A stretch of DNA of 64,000 nucleotides, taken from Plotosus lineatus. Taxonomy: Eukaryota > Chordata > Actinopteri > Siluriformes > Plotosidae. How positions within the stretch are numbered: the first letter of the stretch is position 1; the number at the start of each line of letters is the position of its first letter. This document shows, in pieces, positions 1-10,921 of the stretch. The notes beneath the pieces are model-generated. The model saw only the letters and a list, made by a program, of their open reading frames with translations. It had not been told where the DNA came from and did no database searches. The stretch covers positions 15,253,501 to 15,317,500 of the forward strand of contig CM045731.1 in NCBI GenBank assembly GCA_024760905.1. Direction: 5' to 3'. Made by a program: the position numbers and the translations under genes.

Positions 1-98
1 AGGAAGGCACAAATCAGCAAAAACACATACTGGACTTCTATAGAATAAATACATAAATCCTACGAGCATGTTTAAAAGGACCTTCCACAGGCCCAGTA

Positions 99-100
<2 letters not shown>

Positions 101-155
<55 letters not shown>
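101..155. repeat. (AAT)n microsatellite
   Basis: Uninterrupted AAT triplets, followed by A/T-rich sequence to about 250. The whole stretch 1-300 shows no gene. The last exon expected for the copy A lectin gene is not found in it. Confidence 0.9.
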
Positions 156-400
156 CATAAAAATAATAAAATGATAAGAATAATAATACAATAAACAAGT
201 AAGTCAGTAGATAAAACAAAAAAGTCAGTAGACACAACAACATAATATAAATTGCACTAAATTATATTATATAATATAAGGCTGTATATGCAATATTTGT
301 GTTTAAGCAGGAAGTGAGCTGGATGTAATGTGTCTATAATGATCCGCTCTGCTGTGCGTAAATTGTGTTCAAGTGGAGTCTTATGGTGGATGACACTCAC

Positions 401-492
401 CCCCTTTATTATGGCATCCATTACTACAGGATCGTTCACATCCATATTGGACCTCACCTCCATTCTCAGGATCTTTTGCTGTCCTGTGATAT
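401..492 (-). CDS. copy A exon encoding lectin C-terminal tail, first part
   Basis: This 92-base exon in phase 1/0 encodes DITGQQKILRMEVRSNMDV followed by a short acidic and hydrophobic stretch. It is the typical tail that follows the last lectin domain in this fish family. The donor is GTGAGTG. The copy B equivalent at 32309-32400 is the same length and differs at about 10 bases. Confidence 0.75.
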
Positions 493-1752
493 CTGCATGT
501 AGAAATGTAAAGATTCAAACACAGACATGAACACCATGAAACTGGCGCCTTTAAATCTTTTATTTATTTCAATGTGAGAGTGAATAAAACTTTAACTCAC
601 CTCTATAACAGAAGAAAGGCATTGTGTATGTACACAGTTCATCAGCAGCCTCACCGTTATATATATATCCACAGGTTTGACCTGCCAGATTATAATAAGG
701 TCTTCCAGACATCCAGCTGATGGTAGAGAAGGTGGTATGGTTTATCCATTTCCAGGATTCACTGGTTAAACCAAACCAAGTCCAGCCAGGGGTCAGACCA
801 AACATAACAGAGTTTTCTGTTGTGTCTCTCACAGTGGCCAAATCCGTATAATGGTTCCTGCAGTACGCCTGAGCTTCATACCATGACATAGCGGTAGATA
901 TGTAAATATACCTCTGATCACCAGTTTCAGTTTCTGTGAGAATAAAATCCACATGATTACAACTGCACTTCATTATAAATTAAATATATTGTCTTATATT
1001 AAATATTACAATATAATACTAAGAGCATCAGTACATTATGAACTCAGAGTTTATAAAGATCAGGAGGTTTATCAGTTGTCCTCATAAAGATTCCATATTT
1101 ATCATTTTGCTATTACGAGCAGAGTTAAGTTTAATGAGAACACTGAGAGCACACAGTCTACAATATTTTAATAAGAAAAATTTTTCCACTCACTAAATAT
1201 TCAACACATCACAGATATGCTGTTCCTCACCATTAAAACATATGAAGGGATAAGCATCAATACATCTTCCATCATACCAATAGTTCGGATATAGCAAACC
1301 GCACCAATAATTATATCCACCATAGTTATCAGGTTCTCCGGGATGCCACGTTGTCATACTTCCCAATGGTTCGTTTCCGTGGGTCCAGTACCAGTCGACA
1401 AGTTCACTGTACAGTCCAATCCAAGCATTAGAAAAAGTGAACTGTTGGTTCTGTGTCTCATCCTGAAGGCGGGTCATGTCGTCATCACTTTCTACGATGG
1501 CGAGGTCGATGTGATGGGTGCGGCAGTACGCCTGAGCGTCGCTCCATGCCATGCTCTGCTGGATCAGGTAATACTTACGAGGAACAGACTGGATGAGAGG
1601 GACGACCCCTGTGGAGGAGATGGTTCAAAGGCTTTATGTAATTTTAATTAATTCGCAGAACCATTTCATAGGGTTGCAGGGGGGCTGGAGCTGATCTCAG
1701 CTGACTTTGGATGGAAGCTTGATACATCCTGGACAGCTGGCAAAACAATCAC

Positions 1753-1799
<47 letters not shown>

Positions 1800-2048
1800 C
1801 GCGCGCGCGCGGCCATTCATGCTCACTCCTGGGGCAATTTGGAACTGTCTATTTACCTAAGGAAAAAACCTATACATCCACAAGGAGAAAATCCTAACTC
1901 CACACAGAAACACCCTCGTCAAGGCCGGGACTTGAGCAAAGGACCTTCTTGCCATGGGAAAGACACAATAACTACCACACCATTGTGTCACCGGATTTTT
2001 TTATAGTGTTAGTTCAGGGTGAAATTTAAATTTTAATTTATTCTAATT

Positions 2049-2089
<41 letters not shown>

Positions 2090-2129
2090 CACCTGTTAAA
2101 CACAGGAGGATGAACAGATGTAGCGCCAT
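401..2129 (-). CDS. secreted two-domain C-type lectin, copy A (partial, last exon outside window)
   Basis: Minus-strand gene with coding exons 2129-2093, 1608-1231, 933-601 and 492-401, each bounded by AG/GT and joined in phases 1, 1, 1. The product begins with a short hydrophobic signal peptide and then carries two C-type lectin-like domains (about residues 26-138 and 147-249) and a charged tail. Domain 1 has the usual cysteines, a WIG core, an EPD triplet where EPN or QPD binds sugar in classical members, and WYDGRC in place of WND, so its sugar preference cannot be predicted. Domain 2 lacks an EPN/QPD motif. Such proteins are secreted or soluble recognition lectins in fish. The gene is open throughout the four exons. 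By comparison with copy B one final 35-codon exon is missing and should lie beyond the left edge, unless it was lost. I recognise the family, not a named orthologue. Confidence 0.85.
601..933 (-). CDS. copy A exon encoding C-type lectin domain 2
   Basis: This 333-base exon in phase 1/1 has acceptor TTCTCACAG and donor GTGAGTT. It encodes SWYEAQAYC, a WTWFGL core, SWKWINH and a closing PFFCY. There is no EPN/QPD calcium-sugar motif. It is open here, whereas copy B has a stop in the same exon. Confidence 0.87.
1231..1608 (-). CDS. copy A exon encoding C-type lectin domain 1
   Basis: This is a 378-base exon in phase 1/1, with acceptor CTCCACAG and donor GTGAGG. It encodes residues 13-139, including the cysteines of YCRTHH, YWCG, GRC and FICF that form the two conserved disulphides. 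It differs from the copy B exon at only three bases, far fewer than neighbouring exons. Confidence 0.88.
1663..2008 (-). repeat. old V-SINE-like SINE in the lectin intron, with (CA)n and (CG)n inside
   Basis: Read on the minus strand it has a degenerate tRNA-like head, a middle with the GTGTGGAGTT...TTCTCC signature and a tail ending in CTATGAAATGG. A (CA)n run (1752-1797) and a CG run (1798-1811) split it. The same insertion is at 34299-34672, so it predates the duplication. Confidence 0.7.
2050..2088. repeat. (CA)n microsatellite beside lectin splice donor
   Basis: A dinucleotide run starting four bases from the donor of the signal-peptide exon. It is much shorter in copy B (34701-34714). 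Confidence 0.9.
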
Positions 2130-2149
2130 CACTGATGTTTTAAAATTCA
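2093..2149 (-). CDS. copy A exon with start codon and signal peptide
   Basis: The start codon is at 2129-2127. The 12 codons after it read MALHLFILLCLT, a compact signal peptide, and end one base into a codon at the donor GTGAGG. A pyrimidine-rich acceptor ending TTAG sits just upstream (2150-2154), so a separate 5'-untranslated exon is expected at higher coordinates. A (CA)n run begins directly after the donor. Confidence 0.8.
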
Positions 2150-2324
2150 CTAAGAAACAAGAAATGTGATTAAAAACAGTGATTCAGTACAAATAATATC
2201 AGCACATACACATCACCATACATCATTATACATCACTACACGTCACTACAAATCACTACGTACAACATTGTACATCACGACACTTGTTTGGCATTGCATC
2301 ACTACGGTATCACTTGGCTAAGTT

Positions 2325-2653
2325 CAGTTCAGTTCATTTTCTTTAATCGCTTCATCCTAATTAGGGTCACGGGGAGGCTGATGCCCATCCCAGCCAACTC
2401 AGGGCGAGGGAAGAGTACACCCTGGACAGCTCGCCAGGCCATCGCAGGGTGGAAACACGCTGACGGCTTTGCAGCCTACTCTTGTCGAAAGTCAGCAATG
2501 GTTCTTTTATATGGACCTCACACCATAGACAGCGAGAGACATGGCCGGCCTGTGATAACCCAGTTAGCTGCACAACCTTGTGGAGGGTGGGACTCGAACC
2601 CCCAACATTTGGATCAGCGATCCAGCGCCCTATACCACTAGACCACCACTGCA
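2325..2653 (-). repeat. tRNA-headed SINE, A-only insertion
   Basis: The element is on the minus strand. Its head resembles tRNA-Glu (GGTGGTCTAGTGGTATAG) with a B-box GGGTTCGAGTCC, and its tail ends in CCTAATTAGGATGAAGCG. It is flanked by a perfect 14-base direct repeat (CACTTGGCTAAGTT, 2311-2324 and 2654-2667). Copy B has no insertion at the matching place near 34,930. Confidence 0.9.
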
Positions 2654-2667
2654 CACTTGGCTAAGTT

Positions 2668-4509
2668 TCTTCATTCATTATTTATTTTTTTTTTTTGAAC
2701 CGCGGAATCCTAGTAGGGTCATGAAACTGCTGGAGTTTATCTCAGACTGTGACATGGGAGGAAATCACACTCTGTTAAAAGCTGCGATAATTCAATACAG
2801 CTGCAAAAATATTCACAACTTCTGAAAAAAATCACATGTTTAATGCTGTATTGTAAATTGTCATAGAGTGTAGAAGGCTGTTGCTAATTTGCATTCACTT
2901 TGCAAGCTAGTTTCCCAAGTGTTGGGAATGTGATATGGTACACAAGCAATGTAAATATTACATCCATCATTTTGGAAATGTTTGTGTCAAATGTTCTCTA
3001 CCCTCGCCCAGAGTCAGCTGAGATGGGCACCAACCTCGCCATGATCCTAATTAGGACGAAGCAGTTGAGAAAATGAATGAATTAATGAATGTGTCAAATG
3101 TACACAAACATCGGGACATGATCAATAAAAATAGCCGCGTGAAGATAATGCTCTGGGTCTTGAGAACTCAGCTGGGTTACAGCGGGGTGATAAAAATCCG
3201 ACTGAATAAAACAAAATTTCAGGTTGTTCCATTTATTTTTCAACATACAGAAAACATTCGAATTTTAATTGTCTGACATCTTTTACCTGTTATGAGTATG
3301 CGCTAATCCATTAGCCAGCCAATCAGAGTGAGATTATGGACATGCTTAAATTTTAAGGCACGCCCTCCCCAAAATTAGTCAGTTTCATTCATTGACAAAT
3401 ATACACAGTGGGGAAAAAGCTTAAAAACTAACTTTCAGTTAAATAACTAAATAAATAAAAATCTTTATTCAACTGTATCGACAATAACATTGAGCGATGT
3501 CCAAATGAGGCCTGTCCATATTCACTGCCCAAAACAACCCAAAGTTTTTTTTTTTTCTTCTTTTCATAAGAAATTGTGCTTTAACACCCATTTCCTGTTC
3601 AGCTTTTTTACTTTTGGTTGGGACACATGGCTCGACTTTTCAGGAATTTTTATGACATTTCGATAGAGCCCTGCTTTCAACTTTCTGAGAAAACCGACAC
3701 CACTTTCAGCTTCAGCTGATGAAACAGGAACATCAAGAAGTGACATGTATTTCAACTTCATCAGACAGGCCACGGAGCACTGAAGAACTCCAACGACGTC
3801 AATCCTGGACTGGAAATGATCTCATCTGTAGTCTGTGTTCTCCTATAAGGGAAACATCGGCAGTTTCCACGTTCACTGTATGAAACTGATGAGTGGAAAT
3901 GTTGGGGTGAATGCGGGAGTTCAGGTGAATGCTGCTCTGTGTCCTGCGGTAAGTACTTACATCTTCACTGCTGATTATTTCGGATTATTGAGACTGTTTA
4001 AGACTCACAGCTCAGCCGGTTTCCCTTCATTCAGCTCTAAACTCAGCAGTCATTTTCCAGTGACAATAACACCAGGAAATATTTTATACATTCGAGATTT
4101 TTATGTAATCCTCAGAGCTTTATATTCAGTTCATTATCACTCACCGGTTATTTAATGTGCTTCATCTTTAATTATTTTCATCTTCTAATATTTTACAGTG
4201 TAAAACTCTTTGAGATGTTACACTGGAAGTGGGAAGTTGTTGTATAGATGAAGATCCCACAGCATTCGACTCTCTAATGGGAATCAATCAGTGTTTCTGA
4301 TTGTTCTGCTGTAGTCTGTGGTTCTAAAACCTCGATCCATGAGTGTGTTTTTAACTGGAATCACCTGCTGGTGTAAAGATCTCTGTCCAGCCCTGCACTA
4401 AACAACACACATCTACTAAACACATTCAATAGCTGCATGGCGAGCTGGAGAAAACCTTATTCAGTGTGAGGAAATAAGTGAAGAATTTCAGTAAAGTACT
4501 GAAACATAC
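2668..4509. other. 5' flank / first intron of lectin copy A, no coding gene seen
   Basis: This stretch lies between the signal-peptide exon and the proposed 5'-untranslated exon and matches copy B 34,930-37,468. It holds a worn SINE 3' end at 2998-3095 (ending in AATGAATGAATTAATGAATG). Short open frames at 3564-3773 and 3835-4155 have no recognisable domain and are not convincing. Confidence 0.6.
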
Positions 4510-4600
4510 CTGAAACATGGAGCTGGTTGGTCGATGTTGGAGATTTGAGATATTTTATTGTCTTTCAGCTTCAGCTTCAGACTGAGTTACTGTTTATATT
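4510..4600 (-). promoter_or_regulatory. candidate promoter and 5'-untranslated exon of lectin copy A
   Basis: On the minus strand, a TATAAA (593-598 of this kilobase, i.e. 4593-4598) is followed about 30 bases later by a likely start site near 4565. A short leader then ends at 4510 with CAG|GTATGT, a good donor. The downstream partner would be the acceptor at 2150-2154. The same arrangement is kept in copy B at 37469-37569. This is inference from spacing and splice signals. Confidence 0.45.
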
Positions 4601-4698
4601 CTTTAAAGTTTGAGGACTAAATGCCCCTAAACACCTCCTCCTTTTTAATTTACAAAACAGATTGTATGTAAATCTGAGATGGGCGGGGCATGATTGAA

Positions 4699-4718
4699 CC
4701 CCCCCCCCCCCCCCCACT
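4699..4718. repeat. poly-C run
   Basis: A run of about 19 C residues inside the copy A lectin upstream region. Copy B has only a short CCCC here, so it is an A-specific expansion or an assembly-sensitive homopolymer. Confidence 0.8.
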
Positions 4719-5010
4719 AACATCAGCACACTGTAGATGTTTCCTCTTTAGTGTTGAATTAAAAAAAACAAACAAAAAAAACAGCAACTCAAAGTTCAGT
4801 TTTTATTGTAAAACCAATAAAGCACAAATTGTGCTGTATGAAGGTGTCATGTGATGACTGAGGTTGCGATGGTGTGGATGCTTTTGTAGATAAAATGGTT
4901 CAAAGGTACAAATCAAGAGGAAAATCCAAAACACAGTGCAATGTTTATTATTGAGGGGCAGGCAGAGATCAAATGATCAGACAGATAGCATATCAGATAT
5001 AATTCAAACT

Positions 5011-5342
5011 CTTATGGATAGGATCAGAAATGAGTATATCAGAGGGACAGCCCATGTAAGATGTTTTGGAGACAAAGTCAGAGAGGCAGGATTGAGATGG
5101 TTTGGACAGGTACAGAGGAGGGATAGTGAGTATATTGGCAGTAGGATGCTGAGGTTGGAACTACCAGGCAGAAGGCCTCGAGGAAGACCAAAGAAGAGAT
5201 TTATGGATGTGGTGAAGGAAGACATGAAGATCGTTGGAGTCAGAAAAGAAGATGCGGAGGACAGGGTGAGGTGGAGGCGGATGATTTGCTGTGGCGACCC
5301 CTGAAGGGAGCAGCCGAAAGTAAAAGAGGAAGAAGAAGAAGT
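5011..5342 (+). mobile_element. RTE (BovB-like) LINE 3' end, A-only
   Basis: It encodes the last ~90 residues of the RTE polyprotein (MDRIRNEYIRGTAHVR, LRWFGQVQRRDSEYIG, GRRPRGRPKKRFMDVVKEDM) and ends with CTGTGGCGACCCCTGAAGGG and a GAAGAAGAAG tail. Copy B reads straight through the site near 37,960, so this is a heavily 5'-truncated insertion after the duplication. Confidence 0.88.
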
Positions 5343-5562
5343 TTCATAAGCAGGCAGAGATCATACCAGATAGTCCCTGTTAATTCTTGGTTGACGGATA
5401 TTATGGATGCGGAAGAGATTGGGAACTGTGAGATTAACAGGGTTGCACACGGAAAAAACATTTCTTTTATCAAGTGTGAAGAAATAAGTGAAATATTTCA
5501 GGAAAGTACTAAAACGTGATGGTGATCAATGTTAAATGTCTTAAATTGAGTGTCTATCAATG

Positions 5563-5745
5563 GAATCTCCCCCCACCCTCCCACCCCCATCCCGTGCAGC
5601 GAACTGGGTTATCAAAGGCCGGCCATGTCTCTCACCATCTATGGTTAGAGGCATCTAAAAGAACTAGTGCTGACTTTCATCGAGAGTAGGTCGTATTTCT
5701 GCCCCGCAATAGCCTGGCTCGCTGCCCAGGATGAATAAAATGCCA
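5563..5745 (+). repeat. 5'-truncated old SINE remnant
   Basis: Starts in the poly-C spacer and keeps the AACTGGGTTATCAAAGGCC, AAAGAAC and CTGACTTTCATCGAGAGTAG body motifs. The same element, with its tRNA-like head, is at 38,248-38,490. Confidence 0.7.
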
Positions 5746-5960
5746 GATAGACCTTGTTAATTCTTGGTTGATGAGTATTATAGATGGCAGAAATTTGGTA
5801 ACTGTGAAATGAACAGGGTTGCACACAGAAAACCTTTCCCTTATTGAGTGTGAAGAACTTAGTGAAGTATTTCAGTAAAGTACTGAAACATACCTGAAAC
5901 ATACGTGATCGACGTTGATGTCTTAAACTGCGTGTCTATTAGAGAAATCTATCATTTTCA

Positions 5961-6442
5961 GGCTGAGTTATGTTTGTATTGTTTTAAGTTTAGAGACAAA
6001 GTACACACCAATATCTTTTCTATTCTCTTCTTTAAACAACAACAAAAAAAATCAGTATCACCATGATCCATGCTCAGGTGGATTGGCTATTTAATTGCTT
6101 CAAAATCTGAATTTGTAAGTTTGGTAATGACTGCAGAAAGTTGGAATGAATTTAGAGCCCCTCTGATTCACAGTGGGAGAGGTTCCTCAAGCCTACATCG
6201 GATTATCTCCATTTGAATTGTTGGAAGATAATCACAATGGCATCTTAAATGTCATTACAAAAAATGAGAAAAGGAACCTTCATAACAGGTAAAAAGCAAA
6301 ATTAAATAAATTACCAAGTTTCCACAATATAACTTACCAAACACATGAGAATTTGCTATAGTTGCAGGTACACTAAAGATAATAATGGTGCACAGCTAAA
6401 GGAATCTCCACCAGGCCATGAAGTTCTTGTTTGACTACCCAT
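5961..6442. other. unassigned sequence shared by both copies
   Basis: A/T-rich sequence matching copy B 38,690-39,170. I see no open frame with domain signal, RNA gene or repeat here. Confidence 0.5.
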
Positions 6443-6457
6443 GTCAAGCTCCAAGTT

Positions 6458-7123
6458 TACATGTGTATGAATGCCAAGGACCCAACAGGAACAGTGAAGT
6501 TACAGGGAGCAGAGATAAGGAAGGTGGAGGATTTTAAGTACTTAGGCTCAACAATCCAGAGCAATGGAGAGTGTGGACAAGACGTGAAGAAGCGTGTGTA
6601 GGCAGGTTGGAATGGTTGGAGAAAAGTGTCCGGTGTGATGTGTGATAGGAAGGTATCGGCAAGAATGAAAGGAAAAGTGTACAAGATGGTGTTGAGGCCA
6701 GCGATGTTGTATGGTTTAGAAACAGTGGCGCTGGGGAAAAGACAGCAGGCAGAGCTGGAGGTAGCAGAGATGAAAATGTTGAGGTTCTCTTTGGGAGTAA
6801 CGAGGATGGATAGGATCAGGAATGAGCACATCAGACGGACAGCACATGTAAGAGGTTTTGGAGACAAAGTCAGAGAGGCCAGATTGAGATGGTTTGGACA
6901 TGTACAGAGGAGGGATAGTGAATATATTGGTAGTAGGATGCTGAGGTTGGAACTACCAGGCAGAAGGCCTCGAGGAAGACCAAAGAGACGATTCATGGAT
7001 GTGGTGAAGGAGGACATGAAGGCAGCTGGTGTAAGAGAAAAAGATGCAGAGGATAAGGTGAGATGGAGGCAGATGATTCGCTGTGGCGACCCCTGAAGGG
7101 AAAAGCTAAAAGGAAAAGAAGAA
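6458..7123 (+). mobile_element. RTE LINE 3' fragment with 15-bp target-site duplication, A-only
   Basis: The insert is 666 bases, carries the C-terminal part of the RTE protein (NAKDPTGTV..., VSGVMCDRKVSARMKGKVYK, RPAMLYGLETVALGKRQ) and ends CTGTGGCGACCCCTGAAGGG plus GAAGAAG. An in-frame TAG at 6599-6601 breaks the frame upstream. A perfect 15-base direct repeat (GTCAAGCTCCAAGTT) lies at 6443-6457 and 7124-7138. Copy B is empty at about 39,170. Confidence 0.92.
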
Positions 7124-7138
7124 GTCAAGCTCCAAGTT

Positions 7139-8274
7139 ACTTACAAGATGAGGCTGGTCCTTTGAGTTCCCATTGCGAGTGGGAGAAGGCATCTATGAGC
7201 TTAGGCAAACTGATGAAGATGATGAACTTCAAATATATCACTTTCATCTTCTGAAGCAGTTCTGGGGAGGGCAGAGCTGACACTGGAGGTTAGTAAAAAT
7301 GCAACCAACTTGATCCTTGTTCCCTGTGGAAGCCACACCTTGCAGTCTCAGAGAGCACAGTTTGCCCAGTTGCAGGAGGAGTTTGGATTGACCTCATAGA
7401 ACACCACAGTGAGATAGATCCAGGAGTGGTTATGTGCCAAAGCCCATGTTGAAGGCCAATATACAAATAAAATGTTTTGGGATTACTCTGTGGCATCTAC
7501 AACATCTAAAGGCTGTCCTGAGATCACCGAGATGGACAAAGAGCACAGAAAACCCAAATGACTGTTTAACTGAGTGGTTAAAGTAGGGTGCCTATGCTTA
7601 CATTTACGTCAAAGGTAGTTGTGTTCCCAAATTGATAAGATGGCCGCAGTTGAGGCCTGTGTCTAAAGAACAACAACAACAACAACACAAGTTTCGGGCC
7701 GTTCCTGTGTCTGACTACAAATGAAGGCTTATACTTAGTTTTTTGGACTTTACCAGTCCAATAACTGACTTTTTAAAAAGTGAAAACCAGATTTAATCCA
7801 GTGGATGGAGTTGTGTGAATATGCTTTCTTCCAGGTAAAGGCAGTTTGTGTTTGTGTGTATGAGGGTTTCTCTCCTGGAGGCAGATGTGCCACACAAACT
7901 ACCGGGGGCCATCTTATTCCAGGTGGTGAGGAGGCAGGAGAGCCCAGTGCTGACAATCAGCCACATGTTCTCCTTGCAGGAAAGCACATCCAGCATTATG
8001 GAGAAGGAGTGTCTGTTCTTCATCTTCACTCTATCATTGTACCGACCGACTGCTGCCCCACTGCAATAGCTCCACTGCATGAAAGGTAACAATGCAGGGT
8101 TCACTATTGGTATCCAACACTCCAGCTGTTTAGGTTTGAGGTCATACACATGTTGGGGCTGAAGATGGTTTTGTCTAATTACCTCCCCCACTGAGGAAAG
8201 AGTGTAATGCAGGCTGATGACTCCTTGGCCTGACATAGGAGACATGACGGGGAGGGAATGTTTCAGAGAGGGCA
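7139..8274. other. unassigned conserved stretch, copy A
   Basis: It matches copy B 39,175-40,240 closely. A minus-strand frame of 186 codons (7793-8353) partly overlaps the SINE downstream and is not kept open in copy B, so I do not call it a gene. Nothing else is recognisable. Confidence 0.45.
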
Positions 8275-8600
8275 TGATCGAGTGTGGATTACTGAGTCTG
8301 GGTTCAAGCCCCACTATCACTGAGTTGTAACTTCTGTCCCCCCTTTGCAGCAAAATGGGTTATCAAAGGCGATTCATGTCCCTCACCGTCTGTAGTGACA
8401 GGTTCATGTAAAAGAACCATTGCTGACTTTTGTAAAGAGAAACTGCATAGCCATCAGTGTGTCTCTCCCCTGCGATGGACTGGCGAGTCATCCAGGGTGT
8501 GGTCATCCTTTGCCTTGGGTTGGCTGATGTGGGCGCCAGCATAGTTACATCTCTAATTAGGATTAAGTGTGTCAGAAAATGGATGAACGATGATGTTGTG
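8275..8600 (+). repeat. old SINE, present in both copies
   Basis: Degenerate tRNA-headed SINE: GGTTCAAGCCCCACTATCAC B-box region, body motif CCATTGCTGACTTTTGTAAA and tail CTAATTAGGATTAAG. The counterpart is at 40,241-40,560, so the insertion is older than the duplication. Confidence 0.75.
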
Positions 8601-9366
8601 CCCTCTGCTGTTGAAGAAGGAGGTAATCAAAACCAGCATGTAGTATGATATGTTTCACCTGTGTGTAGTTACCAGCATCTATTTATGTGTGATATTTTGT
8701 TTGGTTAATAAACAGCGAAAGAGAGCTGCACGTGGTTGGGTGCTTGTGTGCAGAGAATATATAGTCAACGTTTAAAATAGATTTTGTGTCTCATGGTGAA
8801 ATTTTCAAGTGAAATAAAAAATAGCTTGAAAATGTCTAATTTGAGATAAATTGTTCCGGAAAGGTAAATAAACAGAGTGACCTTTCTGTGTGTGTTTGAG
8901 CCTTCAGTATGCAAATCTGAGAACTGTTACATACATTCTGGTTTATAAGTAGTAGTGATTTACGAACTGGATATTATCAGTTGTTTGGGAAGTTACCTGT
9001 TAATTCTCAGCTGTTCAGCCAGTCGAGGGAAGTTAATTCCTCCATCTCTGTATAGGAAAGAGAAAAGCTTTGCTGGAGGCGAAGAGGGAGCACAGAGTTC
9101 ACATCAGGGTGTGGTCAGTACATTAAGGCATATGGGTGTTGGTCCGATGTTGGCTGTGTGGGTGAGTATCAGTGGAATTTACCTGATGCAGCAGTTACAG
9201 GAAGTCACTCCGGAAGCTGGTGGCATGCTGCGTCGGGTCTGATCTAATCAAGAAGGGAAACCTTACTCAGATATAGAAAAAAGAATGAAAGCCAACATCA
9301 GCTATTGTATGTGTGTCAGCAGAATCAAGCCAGTTTCAGACACTCATTGGTGGACAGCACAGTTAC
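8601..9366. other. unassigned sequence, copy A
   Basis: Matches copy B 40,570-40,600 and 41,680-42,365, where a Tc1 element splits it. It contains a well conserved 9000-9240 block (plus-strand frame 8955-9242, also open in B at 41,942-42,235) with no recognisable domain. Confidence 0.4.
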
Positions 9367-9379
9367 TTTGAGAGAACCA

Positions 9380-10625
9380 TCATCATCATCATCATCATCA
9401 TCTTCCGCTTAGTCCAGGGTCGGGTCGCGGGGGCAGAAACCTAAGCAAAGAGGTCCAGACGTCCCTGTCCCGAGCCACTTCCTCCAACTCTCCCGGGGGG
9501 ACACCGAGGCGGTCCCAGACAAGCCGAGAGACATAGTCCCTCCAGGGTGTTCTAGGTCGACCCCGGGGTCTCTTGCCGGTTGGACATGCCCGAAACACCA
9601 CACCAGGGAGGCGTCCGGAGGGCATTCTCACCAGATGCCCGAGCCACCTCAACTGGCCCCTCTCAATGCGGAGGAGCAGCGGATCTACTCCGAGCTCTCC
9701 CCGGATGGTGGAGCTTCTCACCTTATCTCTAAGGAAGAACCCCGCCACCCGGCGAAGAAAGCTCATTTCAGCCACTTGTTCTTTCGGTCATTACCCAAAG
9801 CTCGTGACCATAGGTGAGGGTTGGAACGTAGATCGACTGGTAAATTGAGAGCTTTGCCTTGCGGCTCAGCTCCTTCTTCACCATGACGGACCGGTACAGG
9901 CACCGCTTAACAGCAGAGGCTGCAGCGATCCGTCTGTCGATCTCTCGCTCCATCCTTCCCTCACTCGTAAACAAGACCCCAAGATACTTAAACTCCTCCA
10001 CTTGGGGCAGGACCTCATTCCCGACCCGGAGGGTGCATTCCACCATTGTCCGACTGAGAACCATGGCCTCGGACTTGGAGGTACTGATCTTCATCCCGGC
10101 TGCTTCGCACTCAGCTGCGAATCACTCCAATGAGAGCTGGAGGGCCCGACTTGATGATGCCAAAAGGACAACATCATCCACAAAAAGCAGAGATGAGATC
10201 TGATGGCCACCAAACCAGAACCCCTCATCGCCTCGACTGCGCCTAGAAATTCTGTCCATAAAAATTCTGAACAGAATCGGTGACAAAGGACAGCCTTGGC
10301 GGACTCCAACTCCCACTGGAAATGAATCCGACCTGCTGTTACCAATACGGACCAAACTCTGGCTCCAGTGATACAGCGACCGAATAGCTCGTAGCAACGG
10401 ATCCGGAACGCCGTACTCTCGGAGCACGCCCCACAAGATCGTTCGAGGGACATGGTCGAAAGCCTTCTCCAAATCCACAAAGAGCACATGTGGACAGATT
10501 GGGCAAACTCCCATGCCCCCTCCAGAATCCTGTGGAGCGTATAGAGTTGGTCAAGAGTGCTGCGGCCAGGACGAAAACCACATTGTTCCTCCTGAATCCG
10601 AGGTTCACCTATCGGTCGATAGTGG
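9380..10625 (-). mobile_element. Rex3: Rex3 (RTE clade) LINE, 5'-truncated, A-only
   Basis: A 1,246-base minus-strand insert with a (CAT)n tail at its left end, flanked by a perfect 13-base duplication (TTTGAGAGAACCA, 9367-9379 and 10626-10638). It encodes the reverse transcriptase core (FVDLEKAFDHVPR, RQGCPLSPILF, LLFVDDVVLLASS) and the C-terminal region (LRWLGHLVRMP, RGRPRTPWRDYVSRLVWD). The frame is broken near 9,770 and 10,100, and the catalytic motif is FVDD rather than FADD. The priming region near 10,280 matches the sequence used for published Rex3 PCR primers as I remember them. Copy B is uninterrupted near 42,365. Confidence 0.92.
10122..10514 (-). pseudogene. Rex3 reverse transcriptase core, broken
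   Basis: Minus-strand open frame with reverse transcriptase motifs up to LLFVDDVVLLAS. Frameshifts separate it from the C-terminal part at 9398-10094. It is a dead fragment of the element at 9380-10625. Confidence 0.85.
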
Positions 10626-10673
10626 TTTGAGAGAACCACGAGAGAAAAAAAATATTCACTCATTCATTTAATT

Positions 10674-10765
10674 AACCCTAAGTAGGGTCGCGGAGAGGCT
10701 GACGTCCATCTCAGCTGATTCTGGGCAAGGGCAGGGTACACCCTGAAGAGATTGCGAGGCCAGCG
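10674..10765 (-). repeat. SINE 3' end fragment
   Basis: CCTAAGTAGGGTCGCGGAGAGG and the CAGGGTACACCCTG body in reverse orientation. Only 32 bases of it survive in copy B (42,409-42,440). Confidence 0.65.
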
Positions 10766-10918
10766 TAGGGCTAGACAAAACTAATTGCATAAGAGCATAA
10801 AAAGCCTGAAGCAGGACCCATACTGAGCAAATAGTTCCCATGTCTCCAAAAGTATTAAAAATATCCTCACTGCTACCCTGAAGACACAAGAGAGTCTGAT
10901 GCTTTGGTATGAGGTGCG

Positions 10919-10921
10919 TTT

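Larger units (their letters stand above)
4440..5960. repeat. three tandem degenerate copies of the lectin 5' module (A)
   Basis: Three related stretches (about 4440-4620, 5385-5570 and 5750-5960) share an AGTGTGAGGAAATAAGTGAA-like block, then TTTCAGTAAAGTACTGAAAC, the ACATACCTGAAACAT splice-donor region and a GTCTATCAG-type segment. Only the first keeps a clear TATA box. Copy B has the same three at about 37,380-37,600, 38,060-38,250 and 38,500-38,720. They suggest former upstream lectin genes or alternative 5' ends. Confidence 0.6.

Noticed and set aside
2325..2653. tRNA genes suggested by tRNA-like sequences with A- and B-box motifs
   Set aside because: They are SINE heads: each is followed by the same body and tail, occurs many times, and several have target-site duplications. 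No isolated, fully folding tRNA gene was seen.
3835..4155. 106-codon frame upstream of lectin A (partner at 36,787-37,098)
   Set aside because: Both copies are open, but with different C-termini and no domain. The region fits the first intron or promoter flank of the lectin gene better.
4936..5304. stand-alone DNA-binding protein with an RGRPKKR motif
   Set aside because: The motif belongs to the conserved C-terminus of the RTE polyprotein, repeated in all RTE copies here.
7793..8353. 186-codon open frame on the minus strand
   Set aside because: Its start lies in a SINE, no domain is visible, and the frame is broken in copy B although the DNA is conserved.
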